Positions 36,285 through 48,708 of a stretch of DNA of 64,000 nt are shown piece by piece (the stretch's first letter is position 1; each line of letters starts with the position of its first letter). The DNA is taken from NCBI RefSeq assembly GCF_030463565.1, contig NC_134656.1, positions 1,741,001-1,805,000 of the forward strand, written 5' to 3'. The notes under the pieces are model-generated. The model saw only the letters and a list, made by a program, of their open reading frames with translations. It made no database searches and had not been told where the DNA came from. Source of the DNA: Pelecanus crispus. Its lineage: Eukaryota > Chordata > Aves > Pelecaniformes > Pelecanidae. The translations under genes were made by a program, and so were the position numbers.

Positions 36285-39200
36285 TTACGTGATGTCCTTC
36301 TTTCTTGGGGGCCGGTGAATATTCCTCACCACGCATTTCACCATCCATTCAATTCCCTCGTTCACTCCTTTGCTAAGGAAATAAGATAAGTAGACAAGAT
36401 TAAAAAAACCAACCAAACAAAACCCCAAAAACAAAACCATGGCTCATGTAGTCCCTTGCTGAGCCCCTACAAGAGCAAGTGAAGGGTTCTGCCCTGCAGT
36501 TATTTATTGGCATGACCGTGTTGGTTTCTCATACACGCAAACAAAGGGGATCTGATTTCTTTTAACTCAGTATGTAAACTCCAGCCTTTATTTTTCTGCT
36601 GTCTGTACAAGTCTACATCCAATTTAGTCATCAACTCTGTGGAAACCTTGGGATGAACAAGCATCAAACCACTTGACAGTCAGCTGGTTTGAGGTTTGCT
36701 ACAAGCCTCAAGCTAGTTGTATCAGATCTTCCAGCCCTGGCTCCAACTTTCTGTAATCATCTGTGCTGGGGCTGCCAAGCAAGTCACCAACTCACTGGCC
36801 TGAACAGCTTCCCAGCCAGGACTTCCACAATTTTTTTTTTTTTAGTGCAAACACAAACTTTTGAAATTTTGAAAGGAAATTCCACTCAGATCAAAACTAG
36901 AAGAGTTCGTACAAACCCCACAACAACTGAAAAGGTTGCATTTCATAAGATTATTATCTAATACTTCTCTTCCAGTCAGTGCTTAACCATTGTTCTTGTT
37001 CTTGTGGTCATTCATCTGCTTAATGGCATTTGATTCTTAGCAATACAGACAACAGAGATTTTTCTCATAGTTTAAGACACTCTTCTTATCCTTTGCAGTA
37101 GCTTGTATAATAATACAGCTTTCCTGCTAGATTAAAAAAAAGAAGAAATCTCAAAGCTCTGGATTCAGTACAGGCAGTAATTCAGGCAGGACTATTTCTA
37201 GCCATCTGGAACAGTACTTTTGACTTACATCAAAAAGTACTTTTCACCCAAAGAATCGAAAGCATAACCAAAGTATTGCAAGATTCAGTGTGGAACAGTG
37301 ATGCTAAGACATCAAGAATCTTGTGGGTTGATCAAGGTCGAGGCATGCAGCTGTGTGGTGCACAGCTGTGTAGACTGGAAGAAGAATCTCAGTCTCCCAA
37401 ATTTTGGTCTGTTCTAGTCATTGTATCTTAACCACAGGCATCCCCAGTGTAAGAACACTCTTGGAGATTGTTACACTATCTACATAACAAAGGTCATCTG
37501 CATGCCAAAAAACTATGAAAGCAAGAGCATAATTACTCTGCCAACAATAGAACACCACTCATTTCTCTGGCAGCATCATAAACAGCTGTATTTTCAACCA
37601 ACTTCTTACATAAAAGCCAGGAGCTGCAGCAAGCCAACAACTGCAAAGATTATTGTGTACGGAGAAGGGACGATAAAGGACAGGAATCAACAGCTCCATA
37701 CGCCTCCAAGTCCCATGGCTCTCAGCCATAGTATGTTTTCATCGTATTTCATAGGTGGGATTTACAGATGAAGTTACTGACCTGGTGCAAGTCCAAGGTT
37801 CACAAACAAGTTTCTGTCACTGCTGAGAAGGAAGCACAGCTCCCTTTCAGGGGTTATTAAATCCTATAGTACTGCTCTGCTTGTGTGACACCCTGCAGTG
37901 GTTCAGTTCACCAAAACACCATCCATTCGCATACTTACCCAGTAAGAGCAGAGCAGGCTTGCGTCAGGCAGTCTCTCTTCCCAATTTTGTTAATGCAGTC
38001 ACTAAATGCTGTCTTGATGTCAGGTATTGACAGACAAGTCTGCAAGGGAAACCAAAGAAGAGCTTGCTTTCTATGCTACAAGAGATGGTGACCTTCTTCC
38101 AAAATGAATCCTACCAAATCCACAGTGCTGCTCCAGTCAGGACGGCACAACACTGTTAGGTTAAACCCCCCTCACCCACTAACACAGCAAATCCACCTCT
38201 TTATATATATATATATATATATATAAAAAAGTATTCTTTTTTCACCAGAAATGCTATTTTCAGACAGTATACACACACTGCCACACCCCCCTGATCCTCA
38301 AGATGTACACTTCTAAGCAAACAGTCATGAAACCAAGCCCAACCTGCTTGGGATACTCCTTCCAACCTGCCCCAACCATCACACACAAGTTCTGTCCACC
38401 AGAACACTACAAGAGCACATCTATTTACAAGGCCTTTTGAAACGGTGTACCTGCCAGAATCCCAGGCAAGTCAGTTCCTGCAGCTGACTCTTTGCCAATG
38501 GCCTGGATCATGTCTCCCAGCGCACACTTGGACACGAAAATGGCTTGGACAGGATTTTTCCCAAGTTCTCAGCACATTCCCTGACATCAAAGGCATAGCT
38601 GCTCTGGACTTGTTTGTTTGCATTTTGCATGCAGGAGAAAATGCTGACAGCACTAAATGCAGCACATTTTCTGATGCCTGGTGTCACTTTGTTCTTGATC
38701 ACTAGCAGGTCTTGCACTTCTGGAAGGCTGCTAGGAGATTGCTGGGAAGTGGTTTTAAAATACACAAATGCATAAAGCCCCCAATAAACCACGGGATTAC
38801 TTTCCTGACATAAATCACAGTGTTACCACAAAAATGTTATTCTTAGAGTTACAAACACAACAAAAGCAAACCTGCCCTACCGACGTCTAGACTTGCATCT
38901 TCCTCCCTGAACACAAGAAGCAGGTACAAGAAAAATCACCAGCCTTTAAATCCTTTCTGGATCTCAGTGCCCACTTTTTCCTCAGAAGCCTTGGACAAGC
39001 CATTTAAGCACTTTAGCTGGCCACGAGCCCAGCTTTCTTCCTCTCTGCAAAGACATTTTGGACCTTCAGTGAGGCTCCAATACATGTTTTGGGCAAGAGT
39101 TTCCTCAAATGCCAAATCAGACCCTTGTGAGTCTTGAGGATTAGTCCAAGTGGAGGTACACTTTGAAAGAACAGACTACCTGCAAACAGGAATTCAGTCT

Positions 39201-42200
39201 TCTACAAGTCTGAGCCCTAACTTAGCAGAAAGACGGAAATTAATGATACCAGCTATCCATTTTGCAAAATAATGGTTCTGGAGAAATTAAATACAGGAAA
39301 CTACTGTGGGGATGACCATGTGACAAATAAGCAGGTTTCAGTGCTTATAAGTAAGAAGCATTCTTAAGAAATGGCTTGAGAGGAATTTAATGGCACCCAA
39401 TTCACCCAGTACTCTTGAATCCAGACTTGTGATTTTCCACTGCGAAGGGCCTAGAATCCATTAGTTGTGCAACTTTTGATGACTGTACTTTCTTATGACC
39501 TAAGTTGCTTTTCAAACTTGCAGTTTCAATCAATGAGCTGGAAACTGTATCCAGAAATATTACTTACTTCATTGCACCAAAGCCCTAACAACTTAACTTC
39601 AGGATTTCTGCCAAATGAAAAACCTGCAATTCATAAAGATGAGCTGTCATCCACAAGATAAATAGTTAAATAAGTTTTTAAAAAAACAAATTCTAACTTT
39701 AGAGGGAGTCAGACTGGACTTGGGAGTTGGAATTCATACCAGCAGGTCTGGGAGATGGACAAGAGACTACTACCAAACAACCATTCTCTACAAGTTTGTA
39801 AAAGACACTACTTTAGATTTGGTATGACATTTACCGCCAATAAAAAAGGCAGGCCCAGCTGCCTCTTGACTTAAGCCAAAGCTCTAGACAAGTCAATTAA
39901 CCAATAACTGGGAAGGAAGAAGAGCTGCATGTCAGCAATTTGAGCTATTTTTTATGTCGTTACTTATTTTTTTAAGTAAATGAGACTTGGCAGCAGGAAG
40001 GTTAAATAACAGCGCAGAGCATAGTCACGCTGTCCTTTATTTCTACTTGCACAGGCCTGTGCGAAGAGCAATCAGGCAATGGACTTCCCCAAACCCACCA
40101 GCAGACCAGTACGCCCACCGGCACCGAGAACCCACCTCCTTCACCCTTGCCCATCTTTGAGAAGTCCACTTTTCCCAGCGCAGCTTACAACTGCTGCAGC
40201 CATTTTTTTGCCCAGCTGAATCCATTACAATCACTTCCCGTTCTCACCCACTGGTGTAACCGTGGCCTGCCCTAACTTCCACAAAGCTGTCCAGCCATCA
40301 CTCTCCATAGAAATCTGCATCAGAAAGAGTTTTGCTTCTGACTTTGCACCATTTATGTGGTTTATAGCAGGATGTCGCTGCATCACAACACTACACCTGT
40401 TTTGAGGAATGTCTTTTTCCCCTTGGGACAAAGTACAGTAACACAGCAGAGGGCATAGCACCGCTGAACTATCAATGCAGAGAAGCCTTCTTTTAGTGTT
40501 CAAGGAGAAGCCATGAACTTGAGTCTCGTCTTACAGCAGAGGATGAAGCAGATTACCCATCACTTCAACTAGGAGCATTTGAGCTTCTCATGCTCAGGAG
40601 AAAATGTCAGTTGTGGCTTCTAAGTTCCCCTCTTTTCCACCTCCCTATCTACATTACAAAATATTTGTTTACAGATCTGTTTTGTTTCTCAACTGAAACC
40701 ACATAAACCAAGAGCAAACTGGATTTGTGATCACATCAACAGCGTACCATTACAATAATAAAATCCACAGATGACCTTTCTGGAATGATATTATCTACCA
40801 CACATTTCAGAGGAAACTCACACAACTTGACGAATCATATTTCTATCTCAACTTCCCCAGAAGAATGCACTCCAAACCATCTTTTCGTGAAGGCTCCTCA
40901 AGGCATAGCCTAGCCAGGACTGACCTGCCTGCACAACCACACTCCTTTTATGAAGGGTTCAGAACAGCATTACGCAAATTAAGACTCAGGAACGGTACAC
41001 CTAGAAATATCTCAAGCAGCGAGGCTCCACTTCTGGAGTCACCTGCAGAAAAGCACAAGTGGTTGTTTTAGGAAAAAAAAGTTGCATTGTAGCGTCTTTA
41101 TCCATTTGCCTAATCCACTGCAGGAAAGACAATGCTGCTGCTTGGCCTCATATCAGCATAAAACCTGAAGTACAGACTCTTCAGCCATCTCAAGAGCAAT
41201 TGATCAGCAGAATGGAACTAAAATAGAAAGAAACAACAGAAAGGTGGGGAGCCTAAGTAAAACTATTTAATAAAAAGTCTAACCAACCTGACCTATGTGC
41301 TGTGCTATCTTTTTTACAAGCTTATTTTGAATTAAAACTTAAGCTTGTTTAAATTAAAACAAGCTTATTTAAATTAAAATTAATTTTACAGGGAAGCTGA
41401 GGTATTTCTTAACTTGGAAATTAGAACGGCCTATTTTCTAACAACTGTGTGGAAAATAGGCAACACAATGAGTCTTCAAATATATGCTGCTACTCACCAT
41501 GACTCCTCATTTTCCAAAGACACGAGGAAGCTTTCCAGCATTCTGGAGATTTCAAATTAAATTTCCAAAATTTATCTTAAGATCAGGAAAGCAAAACTTC
41601 CTCCCAAAGACATCATACAACACCCAACTGCTTTCATATGCTAGGTTTTCAGATCAGTTTTTCAGTACTTTTAATACTGCTGCAAAACGAGCCATTCTAT
41701 CCTCAAGTTTTAACAGTTCATTGTACAGCTCAGAAATATATACCTTTTATAAACCTTTAAACAGCTGCATTCACATCAAAAAGGCAAATATAAATTCCTA
41801 TTTTGCAGCTTTTTCTGCAGTAAGCAAGCAAAACTGCCTAATATTTTCAAAAGTGGCATTCTGACTCGAAAGGGAGTCCACATGAATTATTATATATTAG
41901 ACACTGAATTCCCCTACAAAGCAACAGTTCCTTTAAAAAACAAAATGAAACAAACTCCTTCCCGCAACACATATTTGACTCAGTCTTTTATTTAATTACA
42001 AAATGATCCAGTTTTGAAACCCCTGCTAACGCAGAGCATTCTCCTGGTACAAAAAAATTCATATACAGTATTGTCATGATATTAGAATGGGTGTTTTGCA
42101 GTCTATGACTCTATTTTATCTCCTGATATGGCCAAACACCGCTCACGCTTGGCAGTGCTGAGTGGATGCAATTTACCCTAGGGTAGCAGTTCCTATTAAC

Positions 42201-45200
42201 AGTGGAATTCTTTTCTATAAGGAATTTGGCGTCAGGGCCAAAAAATTCTTAAACTTTATGCAATTTCAGGCATTGAGTCAGAACTTTTGTAAGCTTACAG
42301 TGAGGAATGTAAACTTAAAAAAAAAAAATATATCTGTCAGAGGTACTACTACTGATATATTTCACCACAAGTCTTCTGTTGGCCTTTAAAGACATAATCA
42401 TCATGTATTATCTTTCATCTGCACATACCAGCGAGGTTAAGATACCACTTATCCTCCTGTATCATGATCCATATTAACGACAGAGGGATGCAGGTGAGAA
42501 TTCCCCACTGGGAATCCAGTCTGGGGATCCAGAGCAGAAAAACCTCTACCATTGATAATCCTGTAATGTTCAATTTTCTTCCAGACATCTTCAATTCTGC
42601 CAGATCAGTGGAAGAGAAACAGGCCTTCCAGTTTTCTAAACCTTGCTTAAGGGAGCCTGAATAATTACTGAAAAATAAGCAATAGTCTCTGTAATGTTTA
42701 TTAATAGCACTGATGTCTCTCTCTGGATGGATATGGATGTCTACATATCCAAGATCATACTCTAGGAATAGATCTCTAAATAGACAATTTAGATATTTCT
42801 TAAAAATAGGTATACCTCCAGTTGATAGTTTCACTAATCTCTCGTCACAGTTCTACGACTGCATAAAGGCACTGAACCTGTGGGCTGGTCTTGGACCCTC
42901 CAGAAAGGGCAAAGAGGCATTCACCGTTTTAGAGCCTGTTCCATGTACCTCTTTCTAGTCGTGTAAACAAGTCCACTTGTTCAATCATTTTTCTTTAATC
43001 TGGCCAGGGTGCCAGAAGAGCTGGCTTTTGCAGCATGCCCATAACAAAATATGCATATACAGCCATAAGGAGAATTGGAACAGCTTTCCAGGTCACTGCA
43101 TATAGTTTAATGCTCAACAGCTAAAGGCAAGAGTGCAGACTGCTCCCTGCTGTAAAGCTGTAGCGTTGCATGGAAATATGAGAGTTAATATTCTGGTTTC
43201 CACACAGAAAAGAGAGTCAATTTCCCCACATACCAGGGATCACAGCAAAGTCAGGACCATAAATTAGGAGTCTTGTCTCAATCTCACGCTGCTTTTTAAG
43301 TGGAACTACATTTCTTTTATTTCTATGATTAGATAATCTCACGATCATCCAAAAAAGTCTGTTGTGTTGTACACATGAAGTGTAACCAAATCCTCCTTTA
43401 AAGCCAAAGTGATCTCTATGTATCTTCCACAAGTACACTCACTGAGATAGCTGTAAATTCCAGGGGAAGAAGCTGGGAAGTATTAGCGTACTTGGAAACA
43501 GATACTGACCACAGCTGCCAGGACCGGTACTCCCAATTCAACTGAAAGTCTCTGGCTCCATCTATAGATTAACCACTCGAACTGCAATACCGGAATTCCA
43601 GGTGCAAGGCATGGAAAGGAGGAGGAAAACATGGAAAATACCACGACCACTTTAGGCACTCTCTTCCCTTTTTTCCATGCCAGGGGAGACGAGGACTGCC
43701 CTGGATGCGTCACCTAAACAGCCACACTGTAGTGCCCGCTAACTTGTCAAATACAAAACAAGAGTTTTGCAGTCCTGGATATGCTAGAAAGAATTCAAAT
43801 TATACTACCAAGAAAAAGCATCCCTTGCCATTCACTGCTGTCATTGGTGGAATGCTCTAGGACAAACAGAATGTTTCATTGAACAGATCTTAACTGGTTA
43901 TGGGGGAAAGGATGATATTGTTTCACATACATTTGTTGTGCTGTTCCCAGGTAATAGTAGAGCAGCATAAACAAAGTGCAGTAAACATTTTTTTGCTGAA
44001 TAAACAGGAAAAAACAGTATCAAGATACCAAGTCACGGTACAAGAAAGACCCACCATAGCTATGTAGTCTGTTCTGTTTACATAAGAAGTTCAAAACAGC
44101 TGAGATGGAGGTGCCTGTAGTAAGCTCACTTATGCCACTGCAAAAGGGTTGGAGGAGAAAGGAAAAAAATTAAAACAAAATTTAAAACAATTATTTCTAG
44201 CAGTGGGAAAGCACCATACATTCAGTCCAGGAACGTGAAACAAATTTAGCATGAATTCAGAGCTCACCTTTCCAAGGCTTATCAGCTCACTTAAGAAGTA
44301 AACTGCAATAATCTTACCTCTACATCCTGCTTGTTAGCTAACACCAGGATGGGAACCCCTTCCAGAGCTTCGCTGGTAATCATCTTCTCTATAAAGCACA
44401 GAAACAAAAACAGAGGTTTAGCCCGTTCTGGAAGATAAAGTTGTGCAAATGCCCGACACAGACTATCTGGACAAAGGGATGAAGGAAGAGGCTCCTTCTT
44501 GCATTATAGTTTCATTCAATACAACCTTTTGGGTCTACTTTCTTCACAGTAGTTTTTCCAGATCAAGCTCCAAACTTAACTTTCATCAACAAGCATGTTA
44601 CTGAGAATTAACGAGGTGATAAATATAGAATAAGGAATAAAAACTCCAAAATCGTGAGCATAAGCACAAAAAAAGATTCAAGGCCATTATAGGCAAGAAA
44701 AGCGAGTCCTGTGTTACAGGCAAGACAGGCATCAACAAAAAAGTGCAAGCGCCCTACAGATATGTCATCAACAGGCCACGCAGCTTACTTCAAGGACACA
44801 GGAACAGACGTGATAGTAAATGAGAGACCTGTGCCACAATACGTCATGAAATCACAGTACAGGTAAAACACCACGTACTCACCAAAAGCTCTTTTAGATT
44901 CCGAGAGCCTCTCCTCGTCAGTAGAGTCAATAACATAGATCACTCCATGAGATTCAGCGTAATACTGAAAAGATAACACAGATATTAGTGTTATCTATCT
45001 GCTAGAACCAATTGTTCCTCTTCCTGACTTTTTCTATTTAAATTTGGTGAATTTTTGATACACATGGAAGAGCTCAACCAGTTACAGCCAGCTGTTTCCA
45101 TAGGACGTCTGGAGAGAAGAATGGTGGCACGCAGAATGCATTGCCTGTTCTGTTTGCAGGCCTACTGAATCCAACAGGTGAAAAAGCTCATATGCTCCCC

Positions 45201-46573
45201 CCCAAAAACTTATCTCTACTGGCACAACCCTCTGATATGGGTTGGTAATTGCTGCCTGTAAACAATAATGCAAACATTAAGCACTGTCTTTGCTAATCTT
45301 GCACAGATATAGTTGAATCTCTGGAAAAGTGCTGATGCTAAATACTAGGGTTACCAATAAGCCTGTATGATTACTAAATGATCACTTTGCTTCAATTCTA
45401 AAAGAGACAAAACCATTTCTAAAAGAAAAAGAACACATTTCCAACCTTGTCCCAAAGAGACTGTAGCTCCTCCTGTCCCCCAAGATCCCAGAACATTAGC
45501 CGAGTTTTGCCAACGTCAATAGTACCAACTAGAGGGAAAGAAGAAAAAACAATCCAATGAAAACTGAAGGTGTTCTCTAAAGCACAAACACCTGCACACC
45601 CCCTAAGAAATCCAGGGTGGAACAGTCTTCTAGAGGAACAAATCACATACAGTGGCCACTTTCGACAACAGAGCAATACCTCTGCAAAGAGTGACCGCTA
45701 ATATCAGATAGAGTCGTACCAGTGCAAATAATATCAGAATCAGGCCAACAAATGAACTCCAGTGAAATTTAGCTTAACCTCTGAGCACAGCACTGAAATG
45801 GGATACTTGGTTTGTTAAGACGTCACGGTTTTTTCCTCATAAGCTAAGCAAGCCTATTTTATTCTCTTACAAAAAGACACGGGGAGTTGGGAGCTACAAT
45901 CTCTACTCCCAGGAGCTATTTTGCTCTTGTCAATTCTTAAATATTTCAAACTATTGTCTAATTGTGCAGGAAAGCTGAAAAAATTCCAAACAGATTTACT
46001 TACTGTTTAAGCCTACAGTGGTTGTGATTTTGGACAAACTCATCCCTTTGTAGTTCTTGTTAAATCGAGTTTTAGTTTGTTCAAGGAAGGTCTGAAAAGA
46101 AACAAGAAAAAGTATTTACTCTCAAATATTTTACGGCTGGGATAATCCTAACCCAAACCTGCCTTTTTATTTCTGCAGAACCCTGCTCCAACAGATACTG
46201 CCCTACCTAACCTTGGAACAAACCACTCTTCTCGTTCCCTATTTTAGCAAGGAAAGAAGGGATCACGGGTGATTACAGGATTACCAAAGCCTCAGCTACA
46301 TCCCTAAAAGCTTATGCTAAATTTAAGTAAGAGGGAAAAGTTGATTCTTTGGTGTGACATCACTAAAATAACTCACAATACAGCCAAAGAAAGATTGACC
46401 TGTCTGTCGGAAGTTTTATCTTTGGAAGATGTTTAGAATTGCGTGTGCCCTCCACGCAATTGGTAATAAACAGCACTTACGGTTTTACCAGCATTGTCCA
46501 AACCAAGGATCAAGATGCAGTACTCATCCCTCTGGAACATGTATTTATAGAGTCCAGACAGCAGAGTATACAT
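36285..46573 (-). CDS. ARFRP1: ARFRP1, ARF-related GTPase of the trans-Golgi
   Basis: Seven coding exons on the minus strand: 46573-46481, 46091-46004, 45528-45446, 44964-44883, 44388-44318, 38039-37939 and 36372-36285. All junctions are GT-AG and the total is 606 bases, giving 201 residues, equal to human ARFRP1. GTPase motifs are intact: P-loop GLDNAGKT (24-31), switch I TTTVGLN (54-60), WDLGGQ with the catalytic Gln, and nucleotide-specifying NKQD. The start [13 protein letters not shown] lacks Gly2, so it is not N-myristoylated; in the family the acetylated N-terminus is recruited to the trans-Golgi by SYS1, where ARFRP1 acts upstream of ARL1 and golgins. The C-terminus keeps [19 protein letters not shown]. 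The intron between 44318 and 38039 is about 6.3 kb, much longer than the rest. It shares a bidirectional promoter with ZGPAT. Confidence 0.98.
38202..38225. repeat. (TA)12 microsatellite
   Basis: An uninterrupted TA dinucleotide run in the long ARFRP1 intron. Confidence 0.97.
41316..41379. repeat. AT-rich tandem repeat, about 22 bp x 3
   Basis: Three consecutive imperfect units share the pattern AAGCTT(A/G)TTTxAATTAAAA (starts near 41316, 41338 and 41360). The middle unit differs by a few substitutions. It lies within the long ARFRP1 intron. Confidence 0.7.
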
Positions 46574-47481
46574 CCTGCTCCTGCAACAAGTACCAAGAAA
46601 TCATTAACAAACAGGTCATTTCCAAAAGTCTCTCATTCCACAATGCAAGTTTTTCCCAACACCAGATAAATAAACGACATTATTTTTTTATCAGGAGCTC
46701 TCCTACTTAGGCAACTCCAGGACAAATCACAGATCTAAGAGACATCATGCAAATAGCTCAAGATCAACTTTTCAAATGGATACAAGTGAGGGATTATCTT
46801 CCAAAGAGCTTAACCCCTGGTTCTGCATGTAGTGCACAGCATCCACTGCAAACTCAACCCTCACTTGAAAACTACCCTGTCTGCTTTGGGGCTGAAAGGA
46901 GAGCTAAAGAGGAGCTCGAATGCCTTTTGCGGTACATGTAAACGAAGAACACAGAAAACGAAGCCAGCTTCACACAAATACACAGAATGGGTATTTTGAG
47001 CAAGAATGTACACGTCGTTTCCCCCCTCCTTGTTCCCGATCCATATAACAGTATCACGGGATCGCTAACAGTCGAACTGAGCGCAGCATACCTTAAAGGC
47101 ACATAACCCCCTACTTATCTTAATGCAAGCCTTATCCAGCAACAGTCTCCTGTTACGGCATCCACCGTACACGTATTTTGTCATCTTACAACGCCATGAA
47201 GACACGATAGGTAAGTTAAGGAGCCAAAAGCACAAGACTAAGAATCAAACAAAGCGACACCAACACCTGTAGAAGCCCACACTTTTTTTCTCACTGGATT
47301 TGCACAAATCAGGCAGAGGATTTGCTCAGATGCAGGAAGTATTGGTACCAAGTGCTACGGCTGACTCACAGAATGTTGCAACAACTGTTCTGTTTAAAGG
47401 GAACCTCAAGGAACAGACTTTGAGAAGGAACTGTCTTTGAGCAAGCGTGCAGATAAACAATCACTGAAGTCAAACAACATT

Positions 47482-47508
47482 GCCAAAAGGAAAAAAAAAA
47501 AAAAAAAG
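47482..47508. repeat. A-rich tract
   Basis: A run of about 18 A on the plus strand (T on the transcribed sense of ARFRP1 intron 1). Confidence 0.9.
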
Positions 47509-48008
47509 CGTTCCAGGCCAGAAGTAAGGGATTTCCCAGGCTGGGGCAAGCAGCGTGAGGACAGGGCACCTCAGGGCGCAGGGGCTTTACCCCCCACAGG
47601 TACCCGCCGAGCGAGCGCGGACCCTTCCCCTCCAGCTCTGCAAGAGGCGCGGCCTCACGCCGTCCCCCGGGCAGGCATCGAGGCCGCAGGCCAGGGACGA
47701 GCCCCCCCCAGCCCGCTCCCCTTTCCGGCCGGCAAGTGATCCTAGGCGTGCCCACGGCCCCGAGATCCGGGAGAACCCCCCCGCTCCTTCCCCTGCCACA
47801 GCGGGACAGGGGAGAGGGGGGAAACCGACCCTCACCGCCATTTCCCCCTCACGGCCCGCGGGCCAGCTCCCGGGCCGGGCCGGCGGCGCCTCGCAGGCCC
47901 GCCCCAAGCCCAGCCGTGCCCTGCCGGCCCCCACCGCGGCCCTTGCCGCCCCCCCACCCCCCGAGGGCGGAAGGCGGAGGACAGAGCCCGAAGCCCGCAG
48001 CCCCTCAC

Positions 48009-48090
48009 CAAGTACCGGAGACAGCTCCCGTCACACCGCGCCTCAGCACTCCCCGTCCTCAGCGGCCGCCGGCGCCATTCCCCGCGCGGC
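48009..48090 (-). other. ARFRP1: ARFRP1 noncoding first exon (inferred)
   Basis: On the minus strand a clean donor reads GTACTTG|GTGAGG, with the exon side ending at 48009. The first coding exon of ARFRP1 has an acceptor (TTGTTGCAG) 9 bases before its ATG, so a spliced 5' UTR is required. The exon start is set roughly by the promoter motifs and is not observed. Confidence 0.55.
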
Positions 48091-48108
48091 GCTGTGGGAA
48101 ATGTAGTT
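48091..48108 (-). promoter_or_regulatory. Second, diverged ZNF143-type motif, opposite strand
   Basis: The minus strand reads AACTACATTTCCCACAGC, keeping the ACTACA and TCCCA cores. It lies 39 bases from the plus-strand copy. Confidence 0.65.
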
Positions 48109-48147
48109 CCCGCGCCCGGCGGGGGCGGTGCGAGGATGTGCGGGCGG

Positions 48148-48166
48148 ACTACAATTCCCAGAATGC
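48148..48166 (+). promoter_or_regulatory. ZNF143/THAP11 (SBS-type) binding motif
   Basis: ACTACAATTCCCAGAATGC is an essentially perfect match to the long ACTAYRN-TCCCAGMATGC element. Confidence 0.88.
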
Positions 48167-48186
48167 TCCGCGTCACGGTCGCCGAG

Positions 48187-48213
48187 TGCGCAGGCGCAGT
48201 AAAGGGGCGGGGC
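48187..48213 (+). promoter_or_regulatory. NRF1-like site and GC box
   Basis: TGCGCAGGCGCA (NRF1 type) is followed at once by GGGGCGGGGC (Sp1/KLF type). Both lie on the ZGPAT side of the island. Confidence 0.7.
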
Positions 48214-48539
48214 GTTTCGTTGCTGAGTGGCGTAACGCGTTGGCTCGAGAAGCCGGAAGTGGGGCTGCGTGGGGCCGGAAGTTGGCGCGGTGTCATGGCG
48301 GCGGCACCGTAGGGGAAGGGGGAGCGGAGGGGCGAGCGGGGCGGCCGAGGCCGGGTCAGGCCGGGGGGTTGCTGCCGGCCCCGTGGCGGAGGGGTCGCGC
48401 TGCGAGAGCCCGGGCTGCGGGGGGAGCGGAGCGGTGCTGTGCGTGGGCCCGGTGGGCTCGAGCGGGCGCCGTGGCGGGGGAGGGCAGGGCCCGGCCTCTC
48501 CTCGGACTCTCATCGCCCTTCGCCGCCTGTTCGCTGCAG

Positions 48540-48708
48540 GAGCACCGCCTGGTTACTTCCCAGGGAAGAAGTTGGACGGCGGGGTAGATGGTAGCTTCTG
48601 CGGACAAAGGCTTGTTAACCAAAAAGTTGCTCCTCTTAAACAAACTCTTTGACTATGTTTTGAGTTCCCGGAAAGGACACAGTTAAACACACTTTTATTT
48701 TGCTGAGA
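48540..48708 (+). other. ZGPAT: ZGPAT 5' UTR part of the first coding exon
   Basis: A strong acceptor (TGTTCGCTGCAG) ends at 48539, and the next 169 bases carry no coding sequence before the ATG at 48709. A noncoding first exon must lie upstream, near 48.28-48.4 kb. An ATG at 48295 opens a very short frame (MAAAP then stop) if unspliced. Confidence 0.6.

Larger units (their letters stand above)
38040..44317 (-). other. ARFRP1: Long ARFRP1 intron
   Basis: The intron separates the NKQD exon from the exon beginning TCLSIPDIK. It contains a (TA)n tract and an AT-rich three-unit repeat. I see no exon, CR1 or other gene in it on either strand. Confidence 0.8.
47600..48540. promoter_or_regulatory. 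Bidirectional CpG-island promoter of ARFRP1 and ZGPAT
   Basis: A dense CpG island lies between two head-to-head genes. Visible motifs: ZNF143/THAP11-type element ACTACAATTCCCAGAATGC at 48148-48166 on the plus strand, a second diverged one at 48091-48108 on the minus strand (AACTACATTTCCCACAGC), an NRF1-like TGCGCAGGCGCA at 48187-48198, an Sp-type GGGGCGGGGC at 48204-48213, and ETS-type CCGGAAGT at 48253-48260 and 48275-48282. No TATA box is seen. These are typical of ubiquitously expressed divergent gene pairs. Factor binding is inferred from motif identity. Confidence 0.85.

Noticed and set aside
48700-48708. In-frame TTG three codons upstream of the ZGPAT ATG as start
   Set aside because: The ATG at 48709 gives MDEESLE, the known conserved N-terminus; there is no reason to prefer a TTG.
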